36,000 nucleotides of DNA from NCBI GenBank assembly GCA_027487245.1, contig JAIYDY010000060.1:1-36000 (forward strand), given 5' to 3'. The position numbers and the translations under genes are program-made. Of this stretch, positions 10,722-17,387 are shown in pieces. Under the pieces are notes generated by a model. The model was not told the origin of the DNA. It saw only the letters and a program-made list of their open reading frames with translations, and did not search any database. Origin of the DNA: Hyphomicrobiales bacterium (GTDB lineage Bacteria > Pseudomonadota > Alphaproteobacteria > Rhizobiales > Beijerinckiaceae). The stretch's first letter is position 1, and each line of letters starts with the position of its first letter.

Positions 10722-11819
10722 TCAGTTGGCAAAGCGGAAATGCAGCACGTCGCCGTCGGCCACCACATATTCCTTGCCTTCGAGCCTGAGCTTGCCGCCA
10801 TCGCGCGCGCCTGCCTCGCCGTTCAGCGCCGTATAGTCGGCATAGGCGATGGTCTCGGCGCGGATGAAACCCTTCTCGAAATCGGTGTGGATCACACCCG
10901 CCGCCGCCGGGGCCTTGGTGCCCTTCGACACGGTCCAGGCCCGCGCTTCCTTCGGCCCGACGGTGAAATAGGTGATCAGGCCGAGCAGGGCATAGCCCTC
11001 GCGGATGACGCGGTTGAGGCCGGGCTCCGGCAGGCCAACCGCTTCGAGGAAGTCCGCCTGCTCGTCGGCTGGCATCACCGCGATCTCGCTCTCGATCTTG
11101 GCGGAGACCACGCAGGCGCGCGCGCCCTCTTCCGCCGCGCGCGCGAAGACGCGGGCCGAGAAGGCGTTGCCCTTGTCGGCCGAGGCTTCCTCGACATTGC
11201 AGACGTAGAGCACCGGCTTGGAGGTCAGCAGTTGCAGCATCTGGAAGGAGCGCTCCTCCTCCGCCGTGCGCTGGGTCAGGCGGGCAGGCTTGCCCTCCTG
11301 CAGCAGCACCAGCGCCTTCGAGATCAGCGCCAGTTGCTCCTTGGAATCCTTGTCGCCGGAGCGGGCCTTCTTCTCCAGGCTGACGACGCGCTTTTCCAGG
11401 CTGTCGAGGTCGGCCAGCATCAGTTCGGTCTCGATGGTCTCGATGTCGGCGAGCGGATCGACCTTGCCCTCGACATGGGTGATGTCGCCATCCTCGAAGC
11501 AGCGCACCACATGCACGATGGCGTCAACCTCGCGGATGTTGGCGAGGAACTGGTTGCCCAGCCCCTCCCCCTTCGAGGCCCCGCGCACGATGCCGGCGAT
11601 GTCGACGAAGGTGATGCGTGTCGGGATGATCACCTGCGACTTGCCGATGCTGGCCAGCGTATCCAGCCGCGCGTCCGGCACCGCCACGTCGCCCACGTTC
11701 GGCTCGATGGTGCAGAACGGGTAGTTCGCCGCCTGCGCCGCCGCGGTCTGCGTCAGCGCGTTGAACAGGGTCGACTTGCCGACATTGGGCAGGCCGACAA
11801 TTCCGCATTTGAAGCCCAT
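10722..11819 (-). CDS. ychF: Redox-regulated ATPase YchF (Obg-family)
   Basis: A 365-residue YchF/OLA1 protein of usual length. It has the P-loop GLPNVGKST near the N-terminus, then [12 protein letters not shown], the switch [20 protein letters not shown] and a C-terminal TGS domain ([15 protein letters not shown], ending in [13 protein letters not shown]). The NKxD position reads NVEE, the kind of change that makes this family prefer ATP over GTP. YchF associates with ribosomes and affects oxidative-stress responses and translation-factor usage. AGGAG lies just upstream of the ATG. It follows pth by 15 bases and precedes the MaoC gene by 12, an evident operon. Confidence 0.97.
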   Translation of the reverse strand: MGFKCGIVGLPNVGKSTLFNALTQTAAAQAANYPFCTIEPNVGDVAVPDARLDTLASIGKSQVIIPTRITFVDIAGIVRGASKGEGLGNQFLANIREVDAIVHVVRCFEDGDITHVEGKVDPLADIETIETELMLADLDSLEKRVVSLEKKARSGDKDSKEQLALISKALVLLQEGKPARLTQRTAEEERSFQMLQLLTSKPVLYVCNVEEASADKGNAFSARVFARAAEEGARACVVSAKIESEIAVMPADEQADFLEAVGLPEPGLNRVIREGYALLGLITYFTVGPKEARAWTVSKGTKAPAAAGVIHTDFEKGFIRAETIAYADYTALNGEAGARDGGKLRLEGKEYVVADGDVLHFRFAN

Positions 11820-11834
11820 CGGGCACTCCTGATC

Positions 11835-12449
11835 TCAGTTGCTCGGCTTCTCGCCCACGCGGGCGACATCTGTCCAGCCTTTTTGGTCCATCGTCAGCGC
11901 GACCTTGGTCTGGAAATGACCATCATCGCCCTGAGCCAGCAGCCCGACATGGTCCGCGCAGGCACGGATCAGGTCCTCGACCCAGGGCTGCTCGACCTTG
12001 GCGAAGTCGTTCAGCACATAGGCATGGACCAGTGCCTTGTCGCCCGGATGGCCGATGCCCATCCGCACCCGGCGATACTCGTTGCCGATCGAGGCGGTGA
12101 TCGAGCGCAGGCCATTGTGGCCGGCATTGCCGCCGCCGAGCTTCACCCTCAGCTTGCCCGGCGCCAGATCGAGTTCGTCGTGGAAGACAATGACGTTCGC
12201 AGGCTCGATCTTGTAGAACCGCGCCGCTTCGGCCACCGCCTGCCCCGACAGGTTCATGAAGGTCAGCGGCTTCAGCAGCAGCGCCTTGTCCTGCCCGATG
12301 GCGGCCTCCGCCACCTCGCCGTGGAAGCGCTGCCGCCATGGCTGGGCGCGCAGCGAGCGGGCGATGCCATCGAGCGCCAGAAAGCCGATATTGTGCCGGT
12401 TGCCCGCATAGCGCGCGCCCGGATTGCCGAGGCCGACAAGCAGCAGCAT
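11835..12449 (-). CDS. pth: Peptidyl-tRNA hydrolase
   Basis: A 204-residue enzyme that releases peptides from prematurely dropped peptidyl-tRNA. The start MLLLVGLGNPG, the catalytic histidine in NRHNIGF (His19), LLKPLTFMNLSG, VFHDELD (the partner Asp) and GGGNAGHNGLRSI are all present. The ATG at 12449 fits the family's beginning, and CTGGAG lies 9 bases upstream; a TTG at 12470 would add seven residues that include the ribosome site itself. It sits between rplY and ychF, a conserved alphaproteobacterial order. A terminator separates it from rplY, so it may need its own promoter or readthrough. Confidence 0.96.
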   Translation of the reverse strand: MLLLVGLGNPGARYAGNRHNIGFLALDGIARSLRAQPWRQRFHGEVAEAAIGQDKALLLKPLTFMNLSGQAVAEAARFYKIEPANVIVFHDELDLAPGKLRVKLGGGNAGHNGLRSITASIGNEYRRVRMGIGHPGDKALVHAYVLNDFAKVEQPWVEDLIRACADHVGLLAQGDDGHFQTKVALTMDQKGWTDVARVGEKPSN

Positions 12450-12483
12450 CTTGCATGTCTCCAGAGACAACAGTTCTCCAACG

Positions 12484-12510
12484 AAAAACGGCCGGGGCTG
12501 GCCCGGCCGT
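12484..12510 (-). terminator. Intrinsic terminator between rplY and pth
   Basis: On the minus strand ACGGCCGGG (plus 12502-12510) pairs with CCCGGCCGT (plus 12488-12496) around a five-base loop, followed by TTTTT (plus 12484-12488). This is a classic rho-independent terminator placed right after the rplY stop. Confidence 0.85.
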
Positions 12511-12537
12511 CATGATGGCAGCAACGGCCGGCTGTTC

Positions 12538-13179
12538 TCAGCCCTTGGCGGGCGCAGCCTTGGCAGGGGCAGCAGCAGCAGGAGCCGCCACGGCGCTGGT
12601 CAGGGCCTCGACCATCTTGGTCGGGGTCGAAACGGCGACGAGGGTCAGGTTCTCGCGGGTGATGGCCTTGCAGCCTGCCGGCAGCGTGATGTCTGCGAGG
12701 TGGATCGAGCCACCGATGTTGAGCGCCGCCACCGAGATGTCGATGTTGTCCGGGATGTTGTCGCCCGGTGCCATCAGTTCGAGCGTGTGCTCGACGATCT
12801 GCACCATGCCGCCGCGCTTGACGCCGGGGGACTGCTCCTGGCCGCTGACATGGATCGGCACGACCACGCGGATCGCGGTGGAGCCGGTGAGCCTCAGGAA
12901 GTCGACATGCAGCGGCGTGTCCTTGACGGGCTCGAGCTGGAAATCACGCGGGATGGCGCGCACCTTGGTGCCGTCCACGTCGATTTCGAACACGGTGGTC
13001 AGGAAGTGGCCGGCATAGATCAGACGGTTGGTCTGGGCATAGTCGAGCGCGATGGGGAGAGCGGCTTCACCACCACCGTAAATCACGGCGGGAATCTTGC
13101 CAGTACGACGAACTGCGCGGGCGGCCCCCTTGCCACCAGACGCGCGCGCCGAAGCCTTGATCTGCTTCACAGCGGACAT
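12538..13179 (-). CDS. rplY: 50S ribosomal protein L25 (long, CTC-type)
   Basis: A 213-residue L25 of the long general-stress CTC type. The N-terminal 5S-rRNA-binding domain contains RRTGKIPAVIYGGG, FEIDVDGTKVRAIPRDFQLEPVKDTPLHVDFLRL (in parts), and the C-terminal beta domain contains GGSIHLADITLPAG. It ends in the usual Ala/Pro/Lys-rich tail (AAPAKAAPAKG). It binds 5S rRNA in the large subunit. It precedes pth and ychF as in many relatives. In those relatives prs usually lies directly upstream; here about 3 kb of other genes (ompA-like, Inh-like, lysE) lie between. Confidence 0.96.
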   Translation of the reverse strand: MSAVKQIKASARASGGKGAARAVRRTGKIPAVIYGGGEAALPIALDYAQTNRLIYAGHFLTTVFEIDVDGTKVRAIPRDFQLEPVKDTPLHVDFLRLTGSTAIRVVVPIHVSGQEQSPGVKRGGMVQIVEHTLELMAPGDNIPDNIDISVAALNIGGSIHLADITLPAGCKAITRENLTLVAVSTPTKMVEALTSAVAAPAAAAPAKAAPAKG

Positions 13180-13276
13180 GTGTTTGATCCTTCACGAAAT
13201 GAAACCGCCGCCCGGCATCAGGCCAAAGGCGGCAGCGCCCCCTAGCCTCCAAGGGTGTCTGGAGAGGGCAGCGCGC

Positions 13277-13305
13277 GTATAACGCGGAAGGCGGTAGGTG
13301 GCAAG
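13277..13305 (-). promoter_or_regulatory. Candidate rplY promoter
   Basis: On the minus strand CTTGCC (plus 13300-13305) and TTATAC (plus 13277-13282) are spaced by 17 bases, close to the alphaproteobacterial housekeeping pattern. They lie about 100 bases upstream of the rplY ATG in the rplY/ompA-like divergent region (13180-13436), in which nothing else could be identified with confidence. Confidence 0.45.
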
Positions 13306-13436
13306 CGTGGGGGCGCGGGTCAGAAACACTGCGGCCTGACACTGCCACCGCCATTCTGGGATCCCGATCGCAGGAAAACCCCTTGCCGCAAAAAAGCCCA
13401 TCGTGCTTTTCTGATGCGAGCAAGAGGGGGTTGGGG

Positions 13437-14561
13437 ATGGTCCGGTTCTCGATGACGGTCCGGTTCTGGATGATGTTCGCCCTGATCATCGCGGCGTTCG
13501 CCGGAGAACGGGTCGAGGCACAGCCGCGCCCTGTGGCAGCGCCCGGGCAGATTCCGGCAGCAGACATGGGCAGCGTGCGTGAGCCGCAGGGCTTCCAGCG
13601 CTATGCCGGCAGCATCATCGCCGGCGGATCGTTCGCGGCCTTCGACGAGCAGGTGGTGGTGACCGGCCCGCTGGTGCGCGTTCCCGACAGGTCGGACAAG
13701 CGCAACAATGCCCTGTTCCTGCCGCGCGAGGCGCGAACAGCGGAGGGCCGCCGCACCCGGCTGGTCTATCTGATCCCGCAGGGGCGTTCGCCGCTGGAGG
13801 TGATCAGAGGGTACCAGCAACTCGTCCGGGATGCCGGCGGCAGCGCGCTCTACGAGTGCGCTGACAGCAACTGCGGCGGAGAGACACGATACGGCGCGCT
13901 CGCAGGCGGTGGCGCGTCGGGCCTCATCCAGTTGGCCATGCCCGGCGACGATGTGCCCACCGGGCGCGGCAACCCGGTGGCCTGTGCCGTCGACAATGGC
14001 AACCGCACGGCGCAACGCTTCGCCACCCTGCAACTGGCAGGCGATGCGGGCTTCGTGTCGGTGCTGAGCTATGCGGTGGGGGATTACAGTTCGGGGTCCG
14101 ACTGCCGCTCGGGCGGCTGGAGCGGACGCACGATCGCCATCGTCAACATTCTCGAGACCAAGGCCCGCGAGCAGCGCATGGAGACGGTCAACGCCAGTGC
14201 CATGGGCACATCCATGGCACGCGACGGCAAGGTTGCCATCTATGCCATCCTGTTCGACACCGCCCGCGCCGAGATCAAGCCCGAGAGCCAGCCCCAGATT
14301 GCCGAAATGGTTGCCTATCTGCGCGGAAATCCGGCGATGCGCGTGCTCATCGTCGGCCACACCGACAGCCAGGGCGCGCTGGACTATAACGTCGATCTCT
14401 CCCGTCGGCGGGCAACCTCGGTGGTGGCGGCTCTGGCAAGCCAGGGCATCGCCGCCAACCGGCTGACACCGCAAGGCGTGGGCATGGCAGCGCCCGTTTC
14501 GACCAACGACACCGACGAGGGGCGTACACGCAACCGGCGCGTGGAAATGGTCAAGCAGTAG
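13437..14561 (+). CDS. OmpA family protein with DUF4892-like N-terminal domain
   Basis: A 374-residue exported protein. A signal peptide (TVRFWMMFALIIAAFAGERVEA) is followed by a domain of about 210 residues resembling DUF4892 (RYAGSIIAGGSFAAFDEQVV at its start, LVRDAGGSALYECADSNCGG later). The C-terminus is an OmpA-like peptidoglycan-binding domain (ILFDTARAEIKPESQPQIAEM, VGHTDSQGALDYNVDLSRRRA, TRNRRVEM). Such proteins are usually periplasmic or outer-membrane anchored and hold the cell wall; the role of the N-terminal domain is unknown. The ATG at 13437 is preferred to an upstream one because it follows a strong purine-rich site (AGAGGGGGTTGGGG) and gives a proper signal peptide. Confidence 0.88.
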   Translation: MVRFSMTVRFWMMFALIIAAFAGERVEAQPRPVAAPGQIPAADMGSVREPQGFQRYAGSIIAGGSFAAFDEQVVVTGPLVRVPDRSDKRNNALFLPREARTAEGRRTRLVYLIPQGRSPLEVIRGYQQLVRDAGGSALYECADSNCGGETRYGALAGGGASGLIQLAMPGDDVPTGRGNPVACAVDNGNRTAQRFATLQLAGDAGFVSVLSYAVGDYSSGSDCRSGGWSGRTIAIVNILETKAREQRMETVNASAMGTSMARDGKVAIYAILFDTARAEIKPESQPQIAEMVAYLRGNPAMRVLIVGHTDSQGALDYNVDLSRRRATSVVAALASQGIAANRLTPQGVGMAAPVSTNDTDEGRTRNRRVEMVKQ

Positions 14562-14616
14562 GGCAAAGGCATTGCGGCAAGGAAAGCGCCCACGGAGGCT
14601 CAGACTGGACAGCTTG

Positions 14617-15321
14617 ATGCAGGTCCCGCCGCATGGCCGTGCTGCCCTTGCCGGTTTTGCTCTCGCCGTCGCTCTGTCGAGCGGCATGGCCAGCCCGGTC
14701 CACGCACAGGCGGATGACCTCTACCGCGCCCAGACAGGCCGCTGGCTGATCGCCGCTCCAAACGGCCAGCCGGGCTGCATTGTCACGCTCGATGCGGACC
14801 GAACCATTGGCGGGCGGGTCATCCGGGGGGTGGAAAGCTGCGCGCAAAGCCTGCCGCTGATCGCCAATGCCGCCGCCTGGGACCTTGGCGAGGGCGTGGT
14901 GCTGCGCGATGCGACACGCAAGACCGTCGCCACCTTCAACGAGGACGACACCGCCATCCTGACCGACCGGCGGCAGAACCTGCTGATGGTGCCGGCCGTG
15001 CGGGGTGTCGATCGCCTGCCCCATGCCGAGGCCGTCTTCGGTCGTTGGGAAATTCGCCGTCCGGGCGGTGCGCCGATGTGTCTGGTGACCTTCACCGAGC
15101 GCACATCGCAGCCCGGTCAGGATACCCGCGCTTTGACCCTTGCGTCCGGCTGCGACAGCGCCATTGCAAGGCTGAAGCTGGCGTCATGGCGCATCGAGGG
15201 GCCGCATCTCGTGCTGTACGGCCCGGATGGTGAAAGCCTCGGCTTTGCCCTCACAGCGGAGGGCTTTGCCAAGCGGAAGGCCGAAGGTGGCCGCCCATTG
15301 CTGATGCAGCGCGCCCGCTGA
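14617..15321 (+). CDS. Exported protein with two AprI/Inh-like (metalloprotease-inhibitor) domains
   Basis: A 234-residue protein with a signal peptide (ALAGFALAVALSSGMASPVHA) and two similar halves, about 38-125 and 140-234. Each begins GRW and holds one pair of cysteines: Cys54 with Cys75 (PGCIVTL, ESCAQS) and Cys155 with Cys179 (PMCLVTF, SGCDSA), then a WDL/WRIEG...LxDxxG strand pair. This is the pattern of the AprI/Inh beta-barrel, which inhibits secreted serralysin-type metalloproteases and has one disulphide per domain. In alphaproteobacteria the domain also occurs in envelope proteins of unknown function, and no protease gene is nearby. It follows the OmpA-like gene closely on the same strand. 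The ATG at 14617 was chosen over upstream TTG codons. Confidence 0.75.
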   Translation: MQVPPHGRAALAGFALAVALSSGMASPVHAQADDLYRAQTGRWLIAAPNGQPGCIVTLDADRTIGGRVIRGVESCAQSLPLIANAAAWDLGEGVVLRDATRKTVATFNEDDTAILTDRRQNLLMVPAVRGVDRLPHAEAVFGRWEIRRPGGAPMCLVTFTERTSQPGQDTRALTLASGCDSAIARLKLASWRIEGPHLVLYGPDGESLGFALTAEGFAKRKAEGGRPLLMQRAR

Positions 15322-15383
15322 GACGAGCCTTGTCGCAAGGCCGGACGCTGCAGGCTGGGGCCAGCTATTCGGACTCCCCCCCC

Positions 15384-15490
15384 TCAATCAAACAAGCTCG
15401 ACACGCTGCTCTCGGTCTCCATCCGCTTGATCGCTTCGGCCGGCAGTTCCGCAATCGGCAGGGTGCGGATGTTGCGGGCGGCCTCGATGC
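15384..15490 (-). pseudogene. Displaced duplicate of the prs 3' end
   Basis: Bases 15381-15486 match 16215-16320, the end of the intact prs gene and three bases past its stop, with about 12 mismatches in some 106 bases by eye and no gaps. The remnant still reads [27 protein letters not shown] and a stop in frame. Similarity ends about 37 codons before the stop, where the sequence turns into unrelated DNA and a 10-base tandem repeat touching the end of lysE. The rest of prs is absent, so it is a gene scar that carries no function of its own. Confidence 0.92.
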
Positions 15491-15500
15491 GCGGTTCAGC

Positions 15501-15530
15501 TCGCGTCAGGCCGCGTCAGGCCGCGTCAGG
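15501..15530. repeat. Three 10-base tandem repeats at the lysE end
   Basis: The unit CCGCGTCAGG occurs three times in a row (15501, 15511, 15521), the first copy with one change. It covers the lysE stop codon (15506-15508) and the join to the prs remnant. Repeats of this size arise by slippage and may mark the recombination junction. Confidence 0.9.
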
Positions 15531-16132
15531 ATCAGTTTAAGGCCCGAGTACCCGAAGAATGCAGCGACCATGCCGTCGATTGCCCGCTGCGCCCGGCTAT
15601 ACGCGGACCGGATGGCCGCCTGCGAGAACAGGACGGCATAAGCGAGATAAATGACCAGGCCGAGCACCGCGCAGAGAGCGGTTGTCATTGCCAAGCCCGC
15701 GTTGCCTTCTGCCGACCCGACACCGAGGGCGAGGACGGAGATCCAGGCCAGCACAGCCTTCGGATTGCTGAGGTTGAGCACAAGCCCCCGTAACATGAGC
15801 TTGCTGCCGGAGGCGGGAGCGATGTGGTCCACCCCGGCGACGGGCACCATCGCGCTGCGTGCCGATTGCCACGCAAGCCAGAGCAGATAAGCGCCTCCGA
15901 ACCAGCGCAGGACAGTGAGCGCGATGGAGGATTGGACAAGCACTGCGCCCAGCCCCGCTGCTGCGACCAGTCCCCAGAACCCCAGACCGACCGCCAGACC
16001 AACGCCCAACAGCGCAGCTGCCCTCGCGCCGCCTGCCATTGCAGTGGTCGAAACCGCCAAAGTCGCCGGCCCCGGCGAGGCGGCCGCGACAAAGAAGGCG
16101 AAGAGTGCGGGTGAGAGGAGAGCGTCGATCAA
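15506..16132 (-). CDS. LysE/RhtB family amino-acid exporter
   Basis: A 208-residue inner-membrane protein with six hydrophobic segments and the family's N-terminal ASPGPATLAVSTTAMAGG motif. YLLWLAWQSAR and LNLSNPKAVLAWISV follow in the expected order. The LysE/RhtB family exports amino acids or related metabolites by proton exchange; the substrate cannot be read from sequence. The start is TTG, with GGGGA upstream; no ATG or GTG is available in frame before a stop at 16169. The gene sits between intact prs and a displaced copy of the prs tail, so it probably arrived in that event. The C-terminal PDAA lies inside a 10-base tandem repeat and may have been reshaped by it. Confidence 0.9.
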   Translation of the reverse strand: MIDALLSPALFAFFVAAASPGPATLAVSTTAMAGGARAAALLGVGLAVGLGFWGLVAAAGLGAVLVQSSIALTVLRWFGGAYLLWLAWQSARSAMVPVAGVDHIAPASGSKLMLRGLVLNLSNPKAVLAWISVLALGVGSAEGNAGLAMTTALCAVLGLVIYLAYAVLFSQAAIRSAYSRAQRAIDGMVAAFFGYSGLKLILTRPDAA

Positions 16133-16177
16133 GGATGGGTCCCCGTGCTTGGGAGAGTCACAACGCGGTTATCCCAC

Positions 16178-16205
16178 TGATGCACAATTCTTGGGTTGTG
16201 CATCA
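16178..16205. repeat. Perfect inverted repeat between prs and lysE
   Basis: TGATGCACAA (16178-16187) and TTGTGCATCA (16196-16205) form a 10-base perfect stem with an 8-base loop, 13 bases past the prs stop. It has no T-tract on the minus strand. It may act as an mRNA 3'-end hairpin for prs, or as a regulator site upstream of lysE. Confidence 0.7.
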
Positions 16206-16217
16206 TCAACACAACCC

Positions 16218-17150
16218 TCAATCAAACAAGCTCGACACCGAACTTTCAGTCGCCGTCCGCTTGATCGCTTCGCCCAGCAGTTCCGCAATCGGCAGGGTGC
16301 GGATGTTGCGGGCGACCTTGACCGCTTCGGTCGGCATGATCGAATCCGTCACCACGAATTCCTTGATCTTGCTCTGCGAGATGCGGCTGACAGCCCCGCC
16401 CGAGAACACCCCGTGGGTGCAATAGGCGTAGACGTCGGCGGCCCCGTTCTTCAGCAGCGCCTCTGCGGCGTTGCACAGGGTGCCGCCTGAATCGACGATG
16501 TCGTCGATCAGGATGCAGGTCATGCCCTCGACATCGCCGATGATGTTCATCACCTCGGACTCGCCGGCCCGCTCGCGGCGCTTGTCGACAATGGCGAGCG
16601 GCGCGTCGATGCGCTTGGCCAGCGCGCGGGCGCGCACCACCCCGCCCACATCGGGCGAGACCACCATCACGTTCTTGAGGTTGAGCCGCTGCTTGATGTC
16701 ACGCGCGATGATCGGTGCGCTGTAGAGATTGTCGACCGGGATGTCGAAGAAGCCCTGGATCTGCCCGGCATGCAGATCGAGCGTCAGCACGCGGTCGGCC
16801 CCGGCATGGGTGATCAGGTTCGAGACAAGCTTGGCCGAAATGGGCGTGCGCGGACCGGGCTTCCGGTCCTGCCGCGCATAGCCGAAATAGGGCAGCACGG
16901 CGGTGATGCGCTTGGCCGAGGAGCGGCGCAGCGCATCCGTGATGATCAGCAATTCCATCAGGTGGTCATTGGCAGGAAAGGAGGTGCTTTGCAGGATGAA
17001 GACATCCTCGCCGCGCACGTTTTCCTGGATCTCGACAAAGACTTCCATGTCCGCGAAGCGCTTGACCTGCGCCTTGGCCAGCGAGATGCCGAGATAGCTC
17101 GCGACACCCTCAGCCAGCGGACGGTTCGAATTGCCGGCAATCAGTTTCAT
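16218..17150 (-). CDS. prs: Ribose-phosphate pyrophosphokinase
   Basis: A 310-residue class I PRPP synthetase, transferring pyrophosphate from ATP to ribose 5-phosphate for nucleotide, His and Trp synthesis. The N-terminal [16 protein letters not shown]-site region YARQDRK, the [18 protein letters not shown] loop and the PRPP-binding loop [13 protein letters not shown] are complete. It ends SSVSSLFD, as in close relatives. The order prs-rplY-pth is common in alphaproteobacteria but is interrupted here downstream of prs. The last 106 bases have a diverged copy at 15381-15486, beyond lysE. A perfect 16-base palindrome lies about 100 bases upstream, in the region shared with uvrC. Confidence 0.97.
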   Translation of the reverse strand: MKLIAGNSNRPLAEGVASYLGISLAKAQVKRFADMEVFVEIQENVRGEDVFILQSTSFPANDHLMELLIITDALRRSSAKRITAVLPYFGYARQDRKPGPRTPISAKLVSNLITHAGADRVLTLDLHAGQIQGFFDIPVDNLYSAPIIARDIKQRLNLKNVMVVSPDVGGVVRARALAKRIDAPLAIVDKRRERAGESEVMNIIGDVEGMTCILIDDIVDSGGTLCNAAEALLKNGAADVYAYCTHGVFSGGAVSRISQSKIKEFVVTDSIMPTEAVKVARNIRTLPIAELLGEAIKRTATESSVSSLFD

Positions 17151-17249
17151 CGGGTTGCACGCGCCATGTCAGGGCCTCGAAGCGGTTGCGCGCAGGGCAA
17201 TTGCGCGCGGGGCTTGTGTGGTTCAGTCGGCTCATAGCGTTGCCGGCAG

Positions 17250-17265
17250 CCCGAGTCGACTCGGG
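17250..17265. promoter_or_regulatory. Perfect 16-base palindrome between divergent prs and uvrC
   Basis: CCCGAGTCGACTCGGG reads the same on both strands with no spacer. It lies in the 237-base region between the prs start (17150) and the uvrC start (17388). Such a site could bind a dimeric regulator of either gene, but no known regulator motif was recognised and no clear promoter could be fixed around it. Confidence 0.5.
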
Positions 17266-17387
17266 AAGGGCGCGTAACCTTCAAACACTGTGAATGACAG
17301 CCTGCCTGTGCGGCACACGCCCGGCGAATGCGCCGAAAACCGTCTCGCCCCCTTGGCCAGCCACCCTGCTTGCGACTACATCAGCCC

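Noticed and set aside
9777..12515. A plus-strand open frame of 912 codons opposite the MaoC, ychF and pth genes.
   Set aside because: It spans three clearly recognised minus-strand genes and has low-complexity composition; it is an antisense shadow.
15501..15530. Short regular repeats considered as a CRISPR remnant.
   Set aside because: The 10-base units are directly adjacent with no spacers and no cas genes are in the window.
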